Part shown: in pieces, positions 52,695-61,904 of the stretch
Layout: each line of letters opens with the position of its first letter
Numbering within the stretch: position 1 is the first letter of the stretch
Source: Bdellovibrio sp.
GTDB taxonomy: Bacteria; Bdellovibrionota; Bdellovibrionia; Bdellovibrionales; Bdellovibrionaceae
Length of the DNA stretch: 64,000 nt
Assembly: GCA_025359945.1 (NCBI GenBank)
Contig: JANYDD010000062.1
Span: forward strand, 1-64,000
Direction: 5' to 3'
Made by a program: the position numbers and the translations under genes
The notes under the pieces: model-generated
Databases searched by the model: none
Seen by the model: the letters and a program-made list of their open reading frames with translations, nothing else
What the model was told of the DNA's origin: nothing

Positions 52695-53870
52695 TTAAAG
52701 TTTGCCCAGCCAATCGCGCATTTTAGAATAATGAATACAATCGATACCACTTTGCTGTCTTTTCAAGGGATCTTGCGAAATCAAAACTTTTGGTGAAACC
52801 TTTCCTTGGGCCTGATCCAGGACTTCACCCAAATTTTTTAAGCTTTTTAAATCCGTTTCTAAAATTTTATTTGCAGATTTAATTTCAACTAATAGAGGTG
52901 AGTTTTTGGGTCTTGAAATAACCAAATCGATCTCTGCGCCTTCTTTCGTGCCAAGATAGCTCATCGACCAGTCTAGCCTATGATATTCAATAAATTTTTT
53001 AAACTCCATCGCTATAAAAGTCTCGAAAAGGCCTCCGTGGTACGAGGTGTGTTCGACCATAGGCACAGACAAAGTTTTGTCTAAAGCACGGACGATGCCT
53101 GTATCTATAAAGTAAAACTTTTCTGCAAGGCGAACTTGCTTTCGAATAGAGGTTTCATAACCGGGTAAGCGAAAACCCAATAAAGTATCTTCTAAAATTT
53201 CATAGTACGATTCAATCGTCGAGGATTCTACGCCAACTTGTTTTGCAATATTCGACTTGTTAATGATTTTAGAATTCATCTGTGCAGCTATTTGTAAGAA
53301 TTTTCGAAACGGTTGAATTTTTCGCACCCACTGTTCTTGCTGAATTTCTTTTTCAATATAGGTAAGGACATTAGCCTTTAGAAATTCGTTTGATTCTAGT
53401 TCCGATGAGGCAAGATAAGAATCAGGAAGCAGGCCTCTTTCCAAAGACTTATTGATCAGAAATTCTGTTCCCAGTTCAGTCATAGAGAAAGGGTAAAGAA
53501 AATAAACAGAAGCTCTGCCCGCCAGAAGATTGACGCCTTTTTGTTTCATCTTGCGTGCACTAGATCCAGAAAGGACAAAAATTCTTTTCGAGCGTGAAAT
53601 TTTGTCATGGATGACGTCCAACAGAGCAGGAACTCTTTGAACTTCGTCAACCACAACGACTTTTTTCAAGTTTTCTGGCGAATGAACGACATCTTCAAAA
53701 GTTTTTGGATTTAGCAAAAAAGCTTAATACAGTTGCGGGTCGAGCAAATTCAAAAAAAGAGTCTCGGAATTCTCAAATTGGCTTCTAAGCCAAGTGCTTT
53801 TGCCGCAGCCTCGCGCACCAAAAATAAAAAAACTTCGTGTTTTCAGTGGTTTGAATTCTCTATTGACCAT
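52695..53870 (-). pseudogene. AAA/DUF4143-type ATPase gene with an internal stop
   Basis: From the ATG at 53870 the frame reads MVNREFKPLKTRSFFIFGAR then GCGKST (Walker A G18-T26), LLDPQLY, and a TAA at codon 49 (53724-53726). It continues in the same frame as AFLLNPKTFEDVV to the stop at 52695, about 390 codons in total. Walker B VVVVDEVQ, sensor LSGSSARK and the C-terminal DUF4143 nuclease-like part (EIDLVISRPKNSPLLVEIKS) are intact. A single substitution of a sense codon explains the break. A TTG just after the stop could start a fragment without Walker A, which would not bind ATP normally. It starts within a 23-bp palindrome. Confidence 0.8.
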
Positions 53871-53910
53871 ACACTGAAAATATCCGCTATTTTCAGTGTA
53901 TGGTCAATAG
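53860..53910. promoter_or_regulatory. 23-bp perfect palindrome across the ATPase start codon
   Basis: Arms 53860-53882 and 53888-53910 are exact reverse complements, with five bases (TCCGC) between. The left arm contains the ATG (53868-53870) of the ATPase pseudogene on the minus strand. It also faces the 3' end of the suhB-like gene. It could be an autoregulatory operator, a start-blocking RNA hairpin, or a terminator for other transcripts. Confidence 0.8.
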
Positions 53911-53919
53911 TACCTTGGA

Positions 53920-54744
53920 CTAGCGTTTTGCCGGTGTGATCGCCGACAGAATTTCGGCGACCATTCTGGGGTTTCCAGCGACTAAAGTTTTATCGTAAGG
54001 GGTGTATGGGTTTCCCTCGTAATTAGTCAGCACTCCGCCGGCCTCTTCAACAATTAATTTTCCGGCCGCGGAATCCCAGGGTTTTAACCCGCGCTCCCAG
54101 TAGGCATCAAAAACCCCCTTGGCCACTAAACAAAGGTCATAGGCAGCAGCTCCGGCCCGGCGAATTCCTCTGGATCTTTGAGTCAACCCAGAAAATATTT
54201 TCATCTGTTCTTGTAGCTTGGGCAAATCATCGCCATAAAATCCAGTAGCCAAAAACGAGTTTTCGATAATGGAAGTTTCGCTGACACTTAAGCGTCGCCC
54301 ATTCACAAAAGCACCTTGGCCGCGAACGGCGGTGTAAACTTCTCCCATCATTGGAACGTCGATGATCCCCACTTGAATTTGCTTGTCGATTTCAAAACCC
54401 ATGCTGATGCAAAAAACTGGAAACTGGTGGATGTAGTTGGTGGTTCCATCCAAGGGGTCCAAGATCCATCGGCCTTTGGGATTGCTGCTGGGACCGTTCA
54501 TCCAATCGGCGGGGTTTGCGGATTCCTCGGCCAAGTAGTCTGCATCGGGGTCTAGCTTTTTAAGCTCAGATATAATTAATTTTTCGGACTCTTTATCGGC
54601 CTCGCTGACCAAGCCGGCTTGAAATTTGGTTTCAATATTTTTTAATTTACCTAAATAATCCAGTAAAAGTTCGCGGCCTTTTCGTGCGGCTAAAATTCCT
54701 TGGTACAGTCTAGTCGTGGCGGTTGTTTCTTGAGTTTGCATCAC
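53920..54744 (-). CDS. suhB: Inositol-monophosphatase family phosphatase (SuhB-like)
   Basis: This 274-aa cytosolic protein has the metal-binding motifs of the family: E73-E74 (DYLAEES), DPLDGTT at 96-102 and WDSAAG at 223-228. It hydrolyses inositol 1-phosphate or related sugar phosphates with Mg2+. Possible substrates also include 3'-phosphoadenosine phosphate; the sequence does not decide. It begins MMQTQ, so either of two ATGs may be used. It stands alone, divergent from the SPOR gene. Confidence 0.9.
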   Translation of the reverse strand: MMQTQETTATTRLYQGILAARKGRELLLDYLGKLKNIETKFQAGLVSEADKESEKLIISELKKLDPDADYLAEESANPADWMNGPSSNPKGRWILDPLDGTTNYIHQFPVFCISMGFEIDKQIQVGIIDVPMMGEVYTAVRGQGAFVNGRRLSVSETSIIENSFLATGFYGDDLPKLQEQMKIFSGLTQRSRGIRRAGAAAYDLCLVAKGVFDAYWERGLKPWDSAAGKLIVEEAGGVLTNYEGNPYTPYDKTLVAGNPRMVAEILSAITPAKR

Positions 54745-54843
54745 CAGACTTTACTCTAGGCCAGTCAAGGGTCTCAAGGCTTTTGCTCTAAAATTTGACG
54801 ATTTCTGATTTCACAAGCTAACATAAAACGTGGGGGTTCGTTC

Positions 54844-55647
54844 ATGGCACAGAATCAGTCGTCGAAGTTAGATGTGGTTGTTAAAGTAGTTTTAGTTTTT
54901 TTTGTTTCGCTTTTGTCATTTTCCATCGGAACATTTGTCGGGAAAAAATTTAGCGATAATCAATATCAATTGGCTAAATATGAGCCAAGCACTGGAACCG
55001 CGGCACCTGCGGCTGAAGAAAAATCAGAAGGCGCTGAACGCGAAACAGCCTCGGTCCCCACTCAGGCGCCAGAAGTGAAACCAAACACCGACGAAGCGCT
55101 TGCCGCTGCAAGTGCACACCTATCAAAAGAGTTTGAAAATAATGAAAGCGGTGCACGTGCCCCAATCAAAGAAGAATTTTTGATGGATAAAAACAATCAC
55201 TCGGTTCAAGAGGTCAAAAAAATCGAACCCATAGCCGAAAAGAAAACGGCAGTCAGCGCTCAAGCGCATCCGCTAGATCCCGCGGCTCGGGTTGCGTTAG
55301 GACAGGCACCAGATATTCATATTCCTGATCCAGCAGAAAGTATTCCGTCTTCTTTGCCCAGACAAATTGCCGCGTCTCCGATTGGGAAATTTACTGTTCA
55401 AGTTGGATCTTATAAATCAGAAATTGAAGCGCAAGCCAAAGCGTCAGAGCTAAAAAGTTCTGGATTTGATGCATTCTTTAACAAGGCCAACGTGCGAGAT
55501 CGAAAACCAAGTTCTCAGGATTCGATTTGGTACCGTGTGAATATCGGACTGTTCGCGACCAGCGACGAAGCCAAAAAATTTCGCGACAATTTAGATCAAA
55601 AAAATAAAATCAAAGGTTTCGTTCAGGGTTTTTCGACTAACCCTTAG
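54844..55647 (+). CDS. SPOR-domain cell-envelope protein
   Basis: This 267-aa inner-membrane protein has a short cytosolic tail, one membrane segment at about 11-32 (VVKVVLVFFVSLLSFSIGTF), a Glu/Ala/Pro-rich periplasmic linker, and a C-terminal SPOR domain (about 190-265: KFTVQVGSYKSEIEAQAKAS, then ELKSSGFDAFFNKA, WYRVNIGLFAT). SPOR domains bind septal, stem-free peptidoglycan, so a role in division or wall remodelling is likely. GGGGG lies about 8 bases before the ATG. A weak terminator follows at 55657-55676. Confidence 0.9.
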   Translation: MAQNQSSKLDVVVKVVLVFFVSLLSFSIGTFVGKKFSDNQYQLAKYEPSTGTAAPAAEEKSEGAERETASVPTQAPEVKPNTDEALAAASAHLSKEFENNESGARAPIKEEFLMDKNNHSVQEVKKIEPIAEKKTAVSAQAHPLDPAARVALGQAPDIHIPDPAESIPSSLPRQIAASPIGKFTVQVGSYKSEIEAQAKASELKSSGFDAFFNKANVRDRKPSSQDSIWYRVNIGLFATSDEAKKFRDNLDQKNKIKGFVQGFSTNP

Positions 55648-55656
55648 TTTTTTAAG

Positions 55657-55717
55657 ACAACTAGGATTGTTGTTTTAGGGCCTGCCCAAGAAGTGCTGCG
55701 CCTGAGGAATTGGGCAG
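55657..55717 (+). terminator. Weak terminator and second hairpin after the SPOR gene
   Basis: ACAAC, seven-base loop, GTTGT, then TTTT at 55657-55676 is a short intrinsic terminator shape. A second stem CTGCCCAA/TTGGGCAG follows at 55682-55717 with a 20-base loop and no T-run. The rest of the 252-bp gap up to the HTH promoter has no evident gene. Confidence 0.35.
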
Positions 55718-55861
55718 ATCCACAGGCTCAGTCAGGGCCGCCGGCGCTTTGCCTTTCAGCTATGAAGTGCCAAAAAACTTCGTCGCCGACCTCTAGCTGG
55801 TTGACGGTAAACGCATTTCGCAGCTGAATTTGCGAACTTTCGGCGTTGGCGCTTCAACCCA

Positions 55862-55890
55862 TTGACAAAGGTACATTATAATAATATAAT
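55862..55890 (+). promoter_or_regulatory. Perfect-consensus sigma-70 promoter of the second HTH-NTase pair
   Basis: TTGACA at 55862-55867, 17 bases, TATAAT at 55885-55890: exact consensus with the ideal spacer. The start point should be near 55897, so an ATG at 55900 would give an almost leaderless message, while the ATG at 55942 would leave about 45 bases of leader. Repeated ATAAT units around the -10 could serve as operator. Confidence 0.85.
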
Positions 55891-55899
55891 ATACACAAT

Positions 55900-56490
55900 A
55901 TGAATAATAAATTATACATATATTTTTCATGGTCTAACTATATGAAAAGTTTGAATTTATCTGAGGTTGCTGGCGCATTAAAAGCTGGGATTTCCAGGAT
56001 TACGTGGAGGTCGGTCACCTGTGGCAGCAAAGTTGTAAAAGTAGACAGTCTTTTGGCCGTGGCCAATGCCCTTGAATTGGACGTCACAATATTGGGCAAT
56101 TCCCGTGCGACTTCTGCCAATTTTGCAGCTGACTGTTCGACTATTGGAGTTTCTTATCTAGTTCTGCGCGATGGAAATTCTTCTTGGAAAATCCACTATA
56201 TGAATTTGGTGGACGAGTTTCGGCGGACCCTGGATCCCAGACTGATTTTATTACCACCGCCCGCCGAATTGAGCGTGGATTTAAAAGCAATGTTGGCCGG
56301 AATTGTTCAGTCACTTTGCGACGAACTTGCAATCGATTCACCACCGTGGTCGCTTCGGCGATATGATTTAGAAAAGCCCTGGTTTGTCTCAGAGACAGAA
56401 AGTCTAAAAGCTTCGGCAATTCTTGAAAGTCCACTGGCCTTTAGGCGCAATCAAATTTTTGTGGGCTCTAATTTTTTGCAACGAATGTGA
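55900..56490 (+). CDS. HTH antitoxin-like protein of the second NTase pair
   Basis: This 196-aa protein (ATG at 55900, or 55942 giving 182 aa) has a shortened XRE-like HTH: MKSLNLSEVAGALKAGISRI, then KVDSLLAVANALELDVTILG. The middle of the HTH is atypical. The C-terminal end KPWFVSETESLKASAILESP with FRRNQIFVGSNFLQRM is the pattern seen in HTH proteins coded next to DUF6036-type nucleotidyltransferases. The NTase gene follows after 9 bp. I infer the antitoxin/regulator half of a type IV-like pair. Confidence 0.7.
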   Translation: MNNKLYIYFSWSNYMKSLNLSEVAGALKAGISRITWRSVTCGSKVVKVDSLLAVANALELDVTILGNSRATSANFAADCSTIGVSYLVLRDGNSSWKIHYMNLVDEFRRTLDPRLILLPPPAELSVDLKAMLAGIVQSLCDELAIDSPPWSLRRYDLEKPWFVSETESLKASAILESPLAFRRNQIFVGSNFLQRM

Positions 56491-56499
56491 GGTGGTTCT

Positions 56500-57015
56500 G
56501 TGTTAACTACAAAAAAAATCACCGCCTTATTTGAGGAACTCAATATGTCGCTCGCAAAGCGGTCAGAAGTTGGCGAAGTGGGAATCGTTGGCGGCGCCGT
56601 CATGTGCCTGGTCTTTAATGCCCGAGCTGCCACACGGGATGTAGATGCCATTTTTCAACCAGCCGATTTGATCCGAAAATTGGCCGCCCAAATTGGCGAA
56701 AAAAGAAATTTACCACTAGATTGGCTGAATGATGCTGCCAAAGGCTTTATTCAGGGCAATTTTAATCGCGAGGATGTTTTAAATCTTTCAAACTTAAGAG
56801 TTTGGGCACCCGAAGCCAAATACATGCTTGCCATGAAGTGCATCAGCGCCCGTTGGGACACCTACGATCGCGATGACGTGAAATTTTTAATTCGCCATCT
56901 TAGGCTTAGCGACAGCCAATCGGTTTTTAAAATCATCGAACACTACTATCCAAAAAAACAAATCCCCACCAAAACGCAATTCTTCATCGATGAGGTCTTC
57001 GAACAGGGGTTGTGA
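56500..57015 (+). CDS. DUF6036-type nucleotidyltransferase (toxin-like)
   Basis: The 171-aa product starts at a GTG with GAGGTGG upstream. Residues GG 31-32 (EVGIVGGAVMCLVFNARAAT) and T45-RDVD with D47 and D49 form the nucleotidyltransferase core GG...TRDxD. The rest is helical (APEAKYMLAMKCISARWDTY, DRDDVKFLIRHL), as in DUF6036 proteins. In type IV-like modules such enzymes modify RNA or nucleotides and are held back by the HTH partner. Activity here is not shown. Confidence 0.78.
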   Translation: MLTTKKITALFEELNMSLAKRSEVGEVGIVGGAVMCLVFNARAATRDVDAIFQPADLIRKLAAQIGEKRNLPLDWLNDAAKGFIQGNFNREDVLNLSNLRVWAPEAKYMLAMKCISARWDTYDRDDVKFLIRHLRLSDSQSVFKIIEHYYPKKQIPTKTQFFIDEVFEQGL

Positions 57016-57155
57016 TTCCGCGAACAAAAAAAAGCGCACAAACTGATGCGGTTAAATCACATTTTGTTTTTTTATCTTATGTCGCGGCGTTGCCCGGCCT
57101 TTGTTCATGTGGGATCAAAGTAGATTTTGAATTATCCTAAATCCCTGGAGGTCCT

Positions 57156-57758
57156 ATGAAAAAAATTTTTTTCGCAATGTGTTTTGCGTCTGGCGCTTTT
57201 TTATTGGCGTCTTGCTCAAGTAATCCCAACAAAGCCGAACGGATTAACACCGAGATCGACAAAAAAGAAAGTTTGTCGTCAGAAACTTCGGTTGGAGTTA
57301 AGGACGGAAATATGGTCGTGCAAAGAAAAGTAATGATGGTCGAAGAACTTCGAAAATTGCAAAACGAAGTTTATTCTCAGGAAGATCGGGTCTATGGAAA
57401 TCGCCAATATGGAAGCTTAGGATTGTACGGAGTTCTAAAAACCTGCCGGTTGGAATTGGCTGATAAGAAAAATGGCGGTGATGGAAAATTGATTTGGACC
57501 GAGCCCATAGAGCGCGTCACTGAAAAAGAAAAAGACGAAGCTTTAAAAATGGGTTTTGATGAAAAAAATAAACTGGTCGGAGTTTCCGAAGAATACCTAA
57601 AAGATCGCATCGATCGTTTTCGGCAGTACCGAAATGTTTTAGAAAAACGCCAAGACGAATACGAAGAAAAGCTGACCATTTGCCAAGCGGATCTTAAAAG
57701 TCGGCAATACGATAGAGTGAAAACCTCAAAAGATAATTCCGAAAATAAAGGAGAATGA
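57156..57758 (+). CDS. Helical lipoprotein, 200 aa
   Basis: No family recognised. The lipoprotein signal is MKKIFFAMCFASGAFLLASC (lipobox LASC). The mature part is helical and charged, with coiled-coil-like stretches (MMVEELRKLQNEVYSQEDRV and YLKDRIDRFRQYRNVLEKRQ) and two further Cys. GGAGGTCCT lies before the ATG. It probably sits in the periplasmic leaflet of the outer membrane. Its last 33 bases overlap the opposite barrel gene. Confidence 0.82.
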   Translation: MKKIFFAMCFASGAFLLASCSSNPNKAERINTEIDKKESLSSETSVGVKDGNMVVQRKVMMVEELRKLQNEVYSQEDRVYGNRQYGSLGLYGVLKTCRLELADKKNGGDGKLIWTEPIERVTEKEKDEALKMGFDEKNKLVGVSEEYLKDRIDRFRQYRNVLEKRQDEYEEKLTICQADLKSRQYDRVKTSKDNSENKGE

Positions 57759-58253
57759 CAGCACTGGCGACGAGGTCGTCTGGAAAAACTGATAACTGAC
57801 CTGCGGAGCTGCGGAGAAAGTACTAAAGAAGATAAACTGAATTCCAACCCCTGGGCGCCAATACATTTCAGGAGCATTCTTAAAAGTTTGCTCCTGCCCA
57901 GAAAGCACAGTTCTTAAAGTTTGAGTTCTTTGCCCAGCTCCCAAAAGTAAATAAGGGCGAACGCCTAGCAATCCAAAAATATCATAGCTAATGCCACCTT
58001 CGAAAGATTCCGAGTTTTTGATTGTGCTTAAGCTTGCCGATTTTTCGGTCCATTGTGCGGTTTGGTAACTAAGGTAAAAACCAAAATCAGTGGGTTTAAA
58101 AAAGATATTTGCACTTGATGGCGAGTACCAAATCTGACTTTGAGTTTCCAGTTCTTGCGTGACCGCCGCACCAATCATGACATCTGCTTGGGACGGATTT
58201 CCGAAAAGAATCCAACCGATCAGCAAAACAGAATGAATTATTTTAATTTTCAT
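57726..58253 (-). CDS. Small outer-membrane beta-barrel-like protein
   Basis: The 175-aa product (ATG 58253; a GTG at 58268 is possible) has a signal peptide (MKIKIIHSVLLIGWILFGNP, then SQA). Alternating strands (DFGFYLSYQTAQWTEKSASL, GGISYDIFGLLGVRPYLLLG) lead to a C-terminal phenylalanine (FSFIFGIIF), the barrel assembly mark. It fits an eight-strand OmpA/OmpW-like barrel; no specific family is named. It converges on the lipoprotein gene with a 33-bp overlap. Confidence 0.72.
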   Translation of the reverse strand: MKIKIIHSVLLIGWILFGNPSQADVMIGAAVTQELETQSQIWYSPSSANIFFKPTDFGFYLSYQTAQWTEKSASLSTIKNSESFEGGISYDIFGLLGVRPYLLLGAGQRTQTLRTVLSGQEQTFKNAPEMYWRPGVGIQFIFFSTFSAAPQVSYQFFQTTSSPVLSFSFIFGIIF

Positions 58254-58331
58254 ATCTTTATCTACCACTTCTTCAGTTTAATTCGTTCAAAACTCATTGC
58301 AAGGCCCACCGCAAAGGCCGGACTACTCTTC

Positions 58332-59483
58332 TTAGAGAAAATTCAGCTCTTCCTCGAGGCGTTTCAAATCTAAAAAAGTGGATTGTTGCTGGGTCAAAAT
58401 CGGACTCGATTGGGCTTGAAACAAAGCAAATAATTTTTTAGAAATTTCGACCGAAGAGTATTTTTTGGATTGGATCTTCCAATAGATTCTTCGTGCCCAC
58501 AGGTTTGAAGTTTCGTGGATAAAACCCGATCGACGGCCTAAGGCCTCTTCTCTAAAAAAACTTTCTTGCAGAGCCAATTGATCTACGGCCGCGAGCTGTC
58601 CAGGTTGCTCCACACCATCCAGTTCGCGCCCCTTCTGATGGGGGTAAGACTTTTGAAAAAAATGCGGGTCGCCGGAGTAATTAAATCCCCAAAGATCCGC
58701 GATGGCTTCTTCCAAGGATTCTAAAACAGCTTCGTTAAATTGGCATTCGGCGGTTTTTAACTTTTGCGGAAGGTTTCCAAAGTTACTTACATCGATCAGA
58801 AAATGGAAAAACTCGTGACCAACAACACCTGGATTAAGTGTTTGCGGCAGTTGATCTGCCGAATAGGGATAAAAAATAAAAGCTCTTTGGGACGAAACAT
58901 ACTGGGCTTGGTTTTGATGATCACCAACAACGATCTCTGCTTTACGCGAGTCCATGTAATTAACAAAAACAGATATTTTTTTGCCATCAGCAAGTACTCC
59001 CAATGATTGTGCTTTGACTGAAAGCTCTTCAAGGTATGCGAAGATAGAAAGAATCTTAGTGGAAGGTTCGTCAGTCGGAATAAAAACTCCCTCACGATCA
59101 AAGAAAAGTTTAAGTTGTGGTGTAAATAAATATCTGTCACTCAGTGAGCCTCTGAACCTAAAAAACTGGATTTGTTCAGAGCTCAAGCGCTTTAAATCTT
59201 GCGCAAAGTTTAAAGTCTTTGTTTGAAAAGTGTAGGCGTCTTTCGATCGATCATACCAGGGGACTTTGACTTGCCACCCTGGCTTTTGCGAATCAATTTC
59301 TCGTGGAGCGCACGAAGGCAGAAAAAATAACGCAACGACGGGTGCCGCAAAAAGAATCAGCAATCCAAAGAAGATTTTCGATGCCTTGAGAAAGCGGAAG
59401 AAAATATTTTGAATTTTGTCGAGATCAATAAAAATTTTAATCACCTTTCCCAAATGGATTTCCAAAGGAAATGACATTGCCAT
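58332..59483 (-). CDS. Membrane-anchored gluzincin-like metallopeptidase
   Basis: The frame extends upstream to a TTG at 59552; I take the ATG at 59483 (another at 59525). A membrane or lipoprotein segment follows (FFGLLILFAAPVVALFFLPS, lipobox-like LPSC). The peptidase motif is HEFFH (NPGVVGHEFFHFLIDVS) with a downstream EAIADLWGFN, where the Glu is the third zinc ligand of gluzincins; this gives HExxH plus (N/E)xxxD. It likely acts in the periplasm. Its substrate is unknown. Confidence 0.75.
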   Translation of the reverse strand: MAMSFPLEIHLGKVIKIFIDLDKIQNIFFRFLKASKIFFGLLILFAAPVVALFFLPSCAPREIDSQKPGWQVKVPWYDRSKDAYTFQTKTLNFAQDLKRLSSEQIQFFRFRGSLSDRYLFTPQLKLFFDREGVFIPTDEPSTKILSIFAYLEELSVKAQSLGVLADGKKISVFVNYMDSRKAEIVVGDHQNQAQYVSSQRAFIFYPYSADQLPQTLNPGVVGHEFFHFLIDVSNFGNLPQKLKTAECQFNEAVLESLEEAIADLWGFNYSGDPHFFQKSYPHQKGRELDGVEQPGQLAAVDQLALQESFFREEALGRRSGFIHETSNLWARRIYWKIQSKKYSSVEISKKLFALFQAQSSPILTQQQSTFLDLKRLEEELNFL

Positions 59484-59573
59484 TGACCTGGACGAAATTT
59501 CACCTAAACTGGCCCGGAACATCGTCACCAAACCCCGATCAGGGTCTAACAAATAATAACGCTGTGAGGCAAG

Positions 59574-61904
59574 TTGTCCTTAGGTAACTCCAAAGAAAAC
59601 TCTAAAGAAAACTCTAAAGTAGATTCTGAAATGTCATCTGAAAATCCAATGAATAAATTTTTAGCTGGTTTAAACGATCCCCAAAGGCAGGCGGTCACCC
59701 AAGTTGAGGGTCCATTGCTGGTTTTGGCGGGTGCGGGGTCGGGAAAGACCCGGGTGCTGACCCACCGGGTGGCTCACATTATAGCTTCTCGAAAAGCGGG
59801 GCCTGATGAAATTTTGGCTGTTACTTTTACAAATAAAGCGGCCAAAGAAATGGAGCATCGGATTTCGAAGCTGCTTTTTGAGATGGGTTATTCAGCCACC
59901 GAGCCCCTGTGGATTTCAACCTTTCATAGTTTCTGCAACCGCATCCTGCGCGGAAATATCCATCTTTTAGAATATAAATCGTCGTTTAGTATTTACGACG
60001 ATTCAGATCAGCTTTCACAAATCAAAAAGGTTTGTCTGGCGCTGAACATTAGCGAGAAAACTGATCCCGCAAAAAATTTTCGAACGCGAATAAATACCGC
60101 CAAGATGCACGGGCTGGACCCCGAGCGCGTGCAGAAATCCCAATTGTATTTTATGGATGATCGTTCGATCGAAGTTTACAAGCTCTACGAACAAGAAATG
60201 AAAAAAGCCAACGCTCTGGATTTTGGCGATTTACTTTTAAAAGTCTACGAGTTGTTTCGAATGTATCCAGACGTTTTGGAAATGTACCAAAATAAATTTA
60301 AATATATTTTAGTCGACGAGTATCAAGACACCAACCGAATCCAATATTTATTGATTAAACTTCTGTCCAGCAAGCATCGAAATCTTTGTGTGGTGGGCGA
60401 CGAAGATCAAAGTATTTACAGCTGGCGGGGCGCTGACATTCAAAATATTTTGGATTTCGAAAAAGATTTTCCCGAAGCTCAAACCGTCAAGCTTGAAGAA
60501 AACTACCGTTCGACTAAAAATATCGTCGAAGCAGCAACCCATTTAATTAAAAATAATATCCAAAGAAAAAATAAAACTCTTTTCACCCAAAACCAAACGG
60601 GTGATTTAATCACTATTCACGAGGACAAGAACGAATACGACGAAGCCCGATGGGTTTCCAAAAAAATTCTTGATTTACTTTCGCAAAGCGAAGGCAACTA
60701 CGCTGACTACGCCGTATTTTATCGAACCAATGCGCAGTCTCGTGTGCTGGAAGAACAGTTTCGTTTAAATTCTATTCCGTACCAAATCGTCGGCGGAATG
60801 CGATTCTTTGATCGCTTAGAGATCAAAGATATTTTGTGTTACCTAAAGCTGATTCAAAACGAATCCGACGACATGGCCCTCAAGCGGATTATCAATGTTC
60901 CCACGCGAGGAATTGGCAAGACTACTTTTGAACAACTTGAACAATACGGACTTCAACATAAAATTTCGGTCTGGCAATCGATTCGGTATTTGGTCGATTA
61001 TAAATATTTTAATTCTGGAATCACTTCGAAGCTTCGAAATTTTCAAGCGCTGATCGACGAACTTAAAAAAGACGCCGCTGAATTAAATTTGCTTGAGCTT
61101 TACACTCAAGTTTTAGAAAAAACTCAGTACATTCAAAAACTAAAAGTAGAAGAATCCCCTGAAACCGAAACCCGAGTTCAGAACTTAGAAGAACTTAGCA
61201 ACGCCATTGCCGAGTTTTGTCGCGAGCGCACAGACGGCACTTTACAAAACTTTTTGGAAGAAATGGCACTAGTATCAGGGCTAGACCAAGTTAAAAACGA
61301 CCAAGTGTGTGTCACCATGATGACGATGCACGTGTCAAAGGGACTAGAGTACCCGTATGTATTTATCGTCGGATGCGAAGAAAACTTATTCCCTTCCGCG
61401 CAAGCCAGTTACGATGAATCCGAAGATTCGTCGTTAGAAGAAGAACGCCGCCTAGCCTACGTAGGAATGACCCGCGCCCGAGAAAAATTATTTTTAACCC
61501 ACACTCGCAGCCGCAAAGTTTGGGGGCAAGAACAGTTTAATCCGCCGTCCAGATTCTTAAACGAAATTCCAGCCGAGTTGGTGCAAAAAACTACGGCTTT
61601 TCTCATGCCTAGTTTCTTGAACCGCTTTCAGACCCAATACGGAAATTTGGCCGCCGCAGGCCCAAGCCCATCCCACCCAGGCGGACCAACAACAGCGGAT
61701 CACGGTGCCGACGAGGACTTTCAAGAGTTCGCCGACGAAAGTGTCAGTTACATCAAAGGAACCCGGGTCAAGCACCCCACTTTTGGAATAGGATCTGTGT
61801 TTCAAACCGAAGGCTTTGGCGATAACTTAAAAATCAGCGTATTGTTCCACGATCAATCGATTAAAAAATTCGTCGCCAAATACGCTCGTCTTAAAAGGCT
61901 TTAA
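59574..61904 (+). CDS. pcrA: UvrD/PcrA-type superfamily 1 DNA helicase
   Basis: The 776-aa product starts at a TTG with GAGG 4 bases upstream; ATGs at codons 20 and 26 are possible. Motif I GAGSGKT is at 53-59, motif Ia VTFTNKAAKEM, motif II DEYQDTN near residue 247, motif III VGDEDQSIYSWRGA, motif IV LEENYRST, and V/VI MTMHVSKGLEYPYVF and VGMTRAREKLFL. The C-terminal tudor-like RNAP-binding region ends SVLFHDQSIKKFVAKYARLK. It unwinds DNA in repair and clears replication barriers. The first 19 codons contain a NSKE repeat. Confidence 0.95.
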   Translation: MSLGNSKENSKENSKVDSEMSSENPMNKFLAGLNDPQRQAVTQVEGPLLVLAGAGSGKTRVLTHRVAHIIASRKAGPDEILAVTFTNKAAKEMEHRISKLLFEMGYSATEPLWISTFHSFCNRILRGNIHLLEYKSSFSIYDDSDQLSQIKKVCLALNISEKTDPAKNFRTRINTAKMHGLDPERVQKSQLYFMDDRSIEVYKLYEQEMKKANALDFGDLLLKVYELFRMYPDVLEMYQNKFKYILVDEYQDTNRIQYLLIKLLSSKHRNLCVVGDEDQSIYSWRGADIQNILDFEKDFPEAQTVKLEENYRSTKNIVEAATHLIKNNIQRKNKTLFTQNQTGDLITIHEDKNEYDEARWVSKKILDLLSQSEGNYADYAVFYRTNAQSRVLEEQFRLNSIPYQIVGGMRFFDRLEIKDILCYLKLIQNESDDMALKRIINVPTRGIGKTTFEQLEQYGLQHKISVWQSIRYLVDYKYFNSGITSKLRNFQALIDELKKDAAELNLLELYTQVLEKTQYIQKLKVEESPETETRVQNLEELSNAIAEFCRERTDGTLQNFLEEMALVSGLDQVKNDQVCVTMMTMHVSKGLEYPYVFIVGCEENLFPSAQASYDESEDSSLEEERRLAYVGMTRAREKLFLTHTRSRKVWGQEQFNPPSRFLNEIPAELVQKTTAFLMPSFLNRFQTQYGNLAAAGPSPSHPGGPTTADHGADEDFQEFADESVSYIKGTRVKHPTFGIGSVFQTEGFGDNLKISVLFHDQSIKKFVAKYARLKRL

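Noticed and set aside
52347-52796. 149-codon plus-strand frame across the fliL start and promoter
   Set aside because: It spans the fliL signal region, the sigma-54 element and the end of the ATPase gene; no family or ribosome site.
55740-55860. Minus-strand open stretch reading IQLRNAFTVNQLEVGDEVFW
   Set aside because: It looks protein-like but has no start codon and a stop directly upstream; only about 40 codons, so it may be a fossil or chance.
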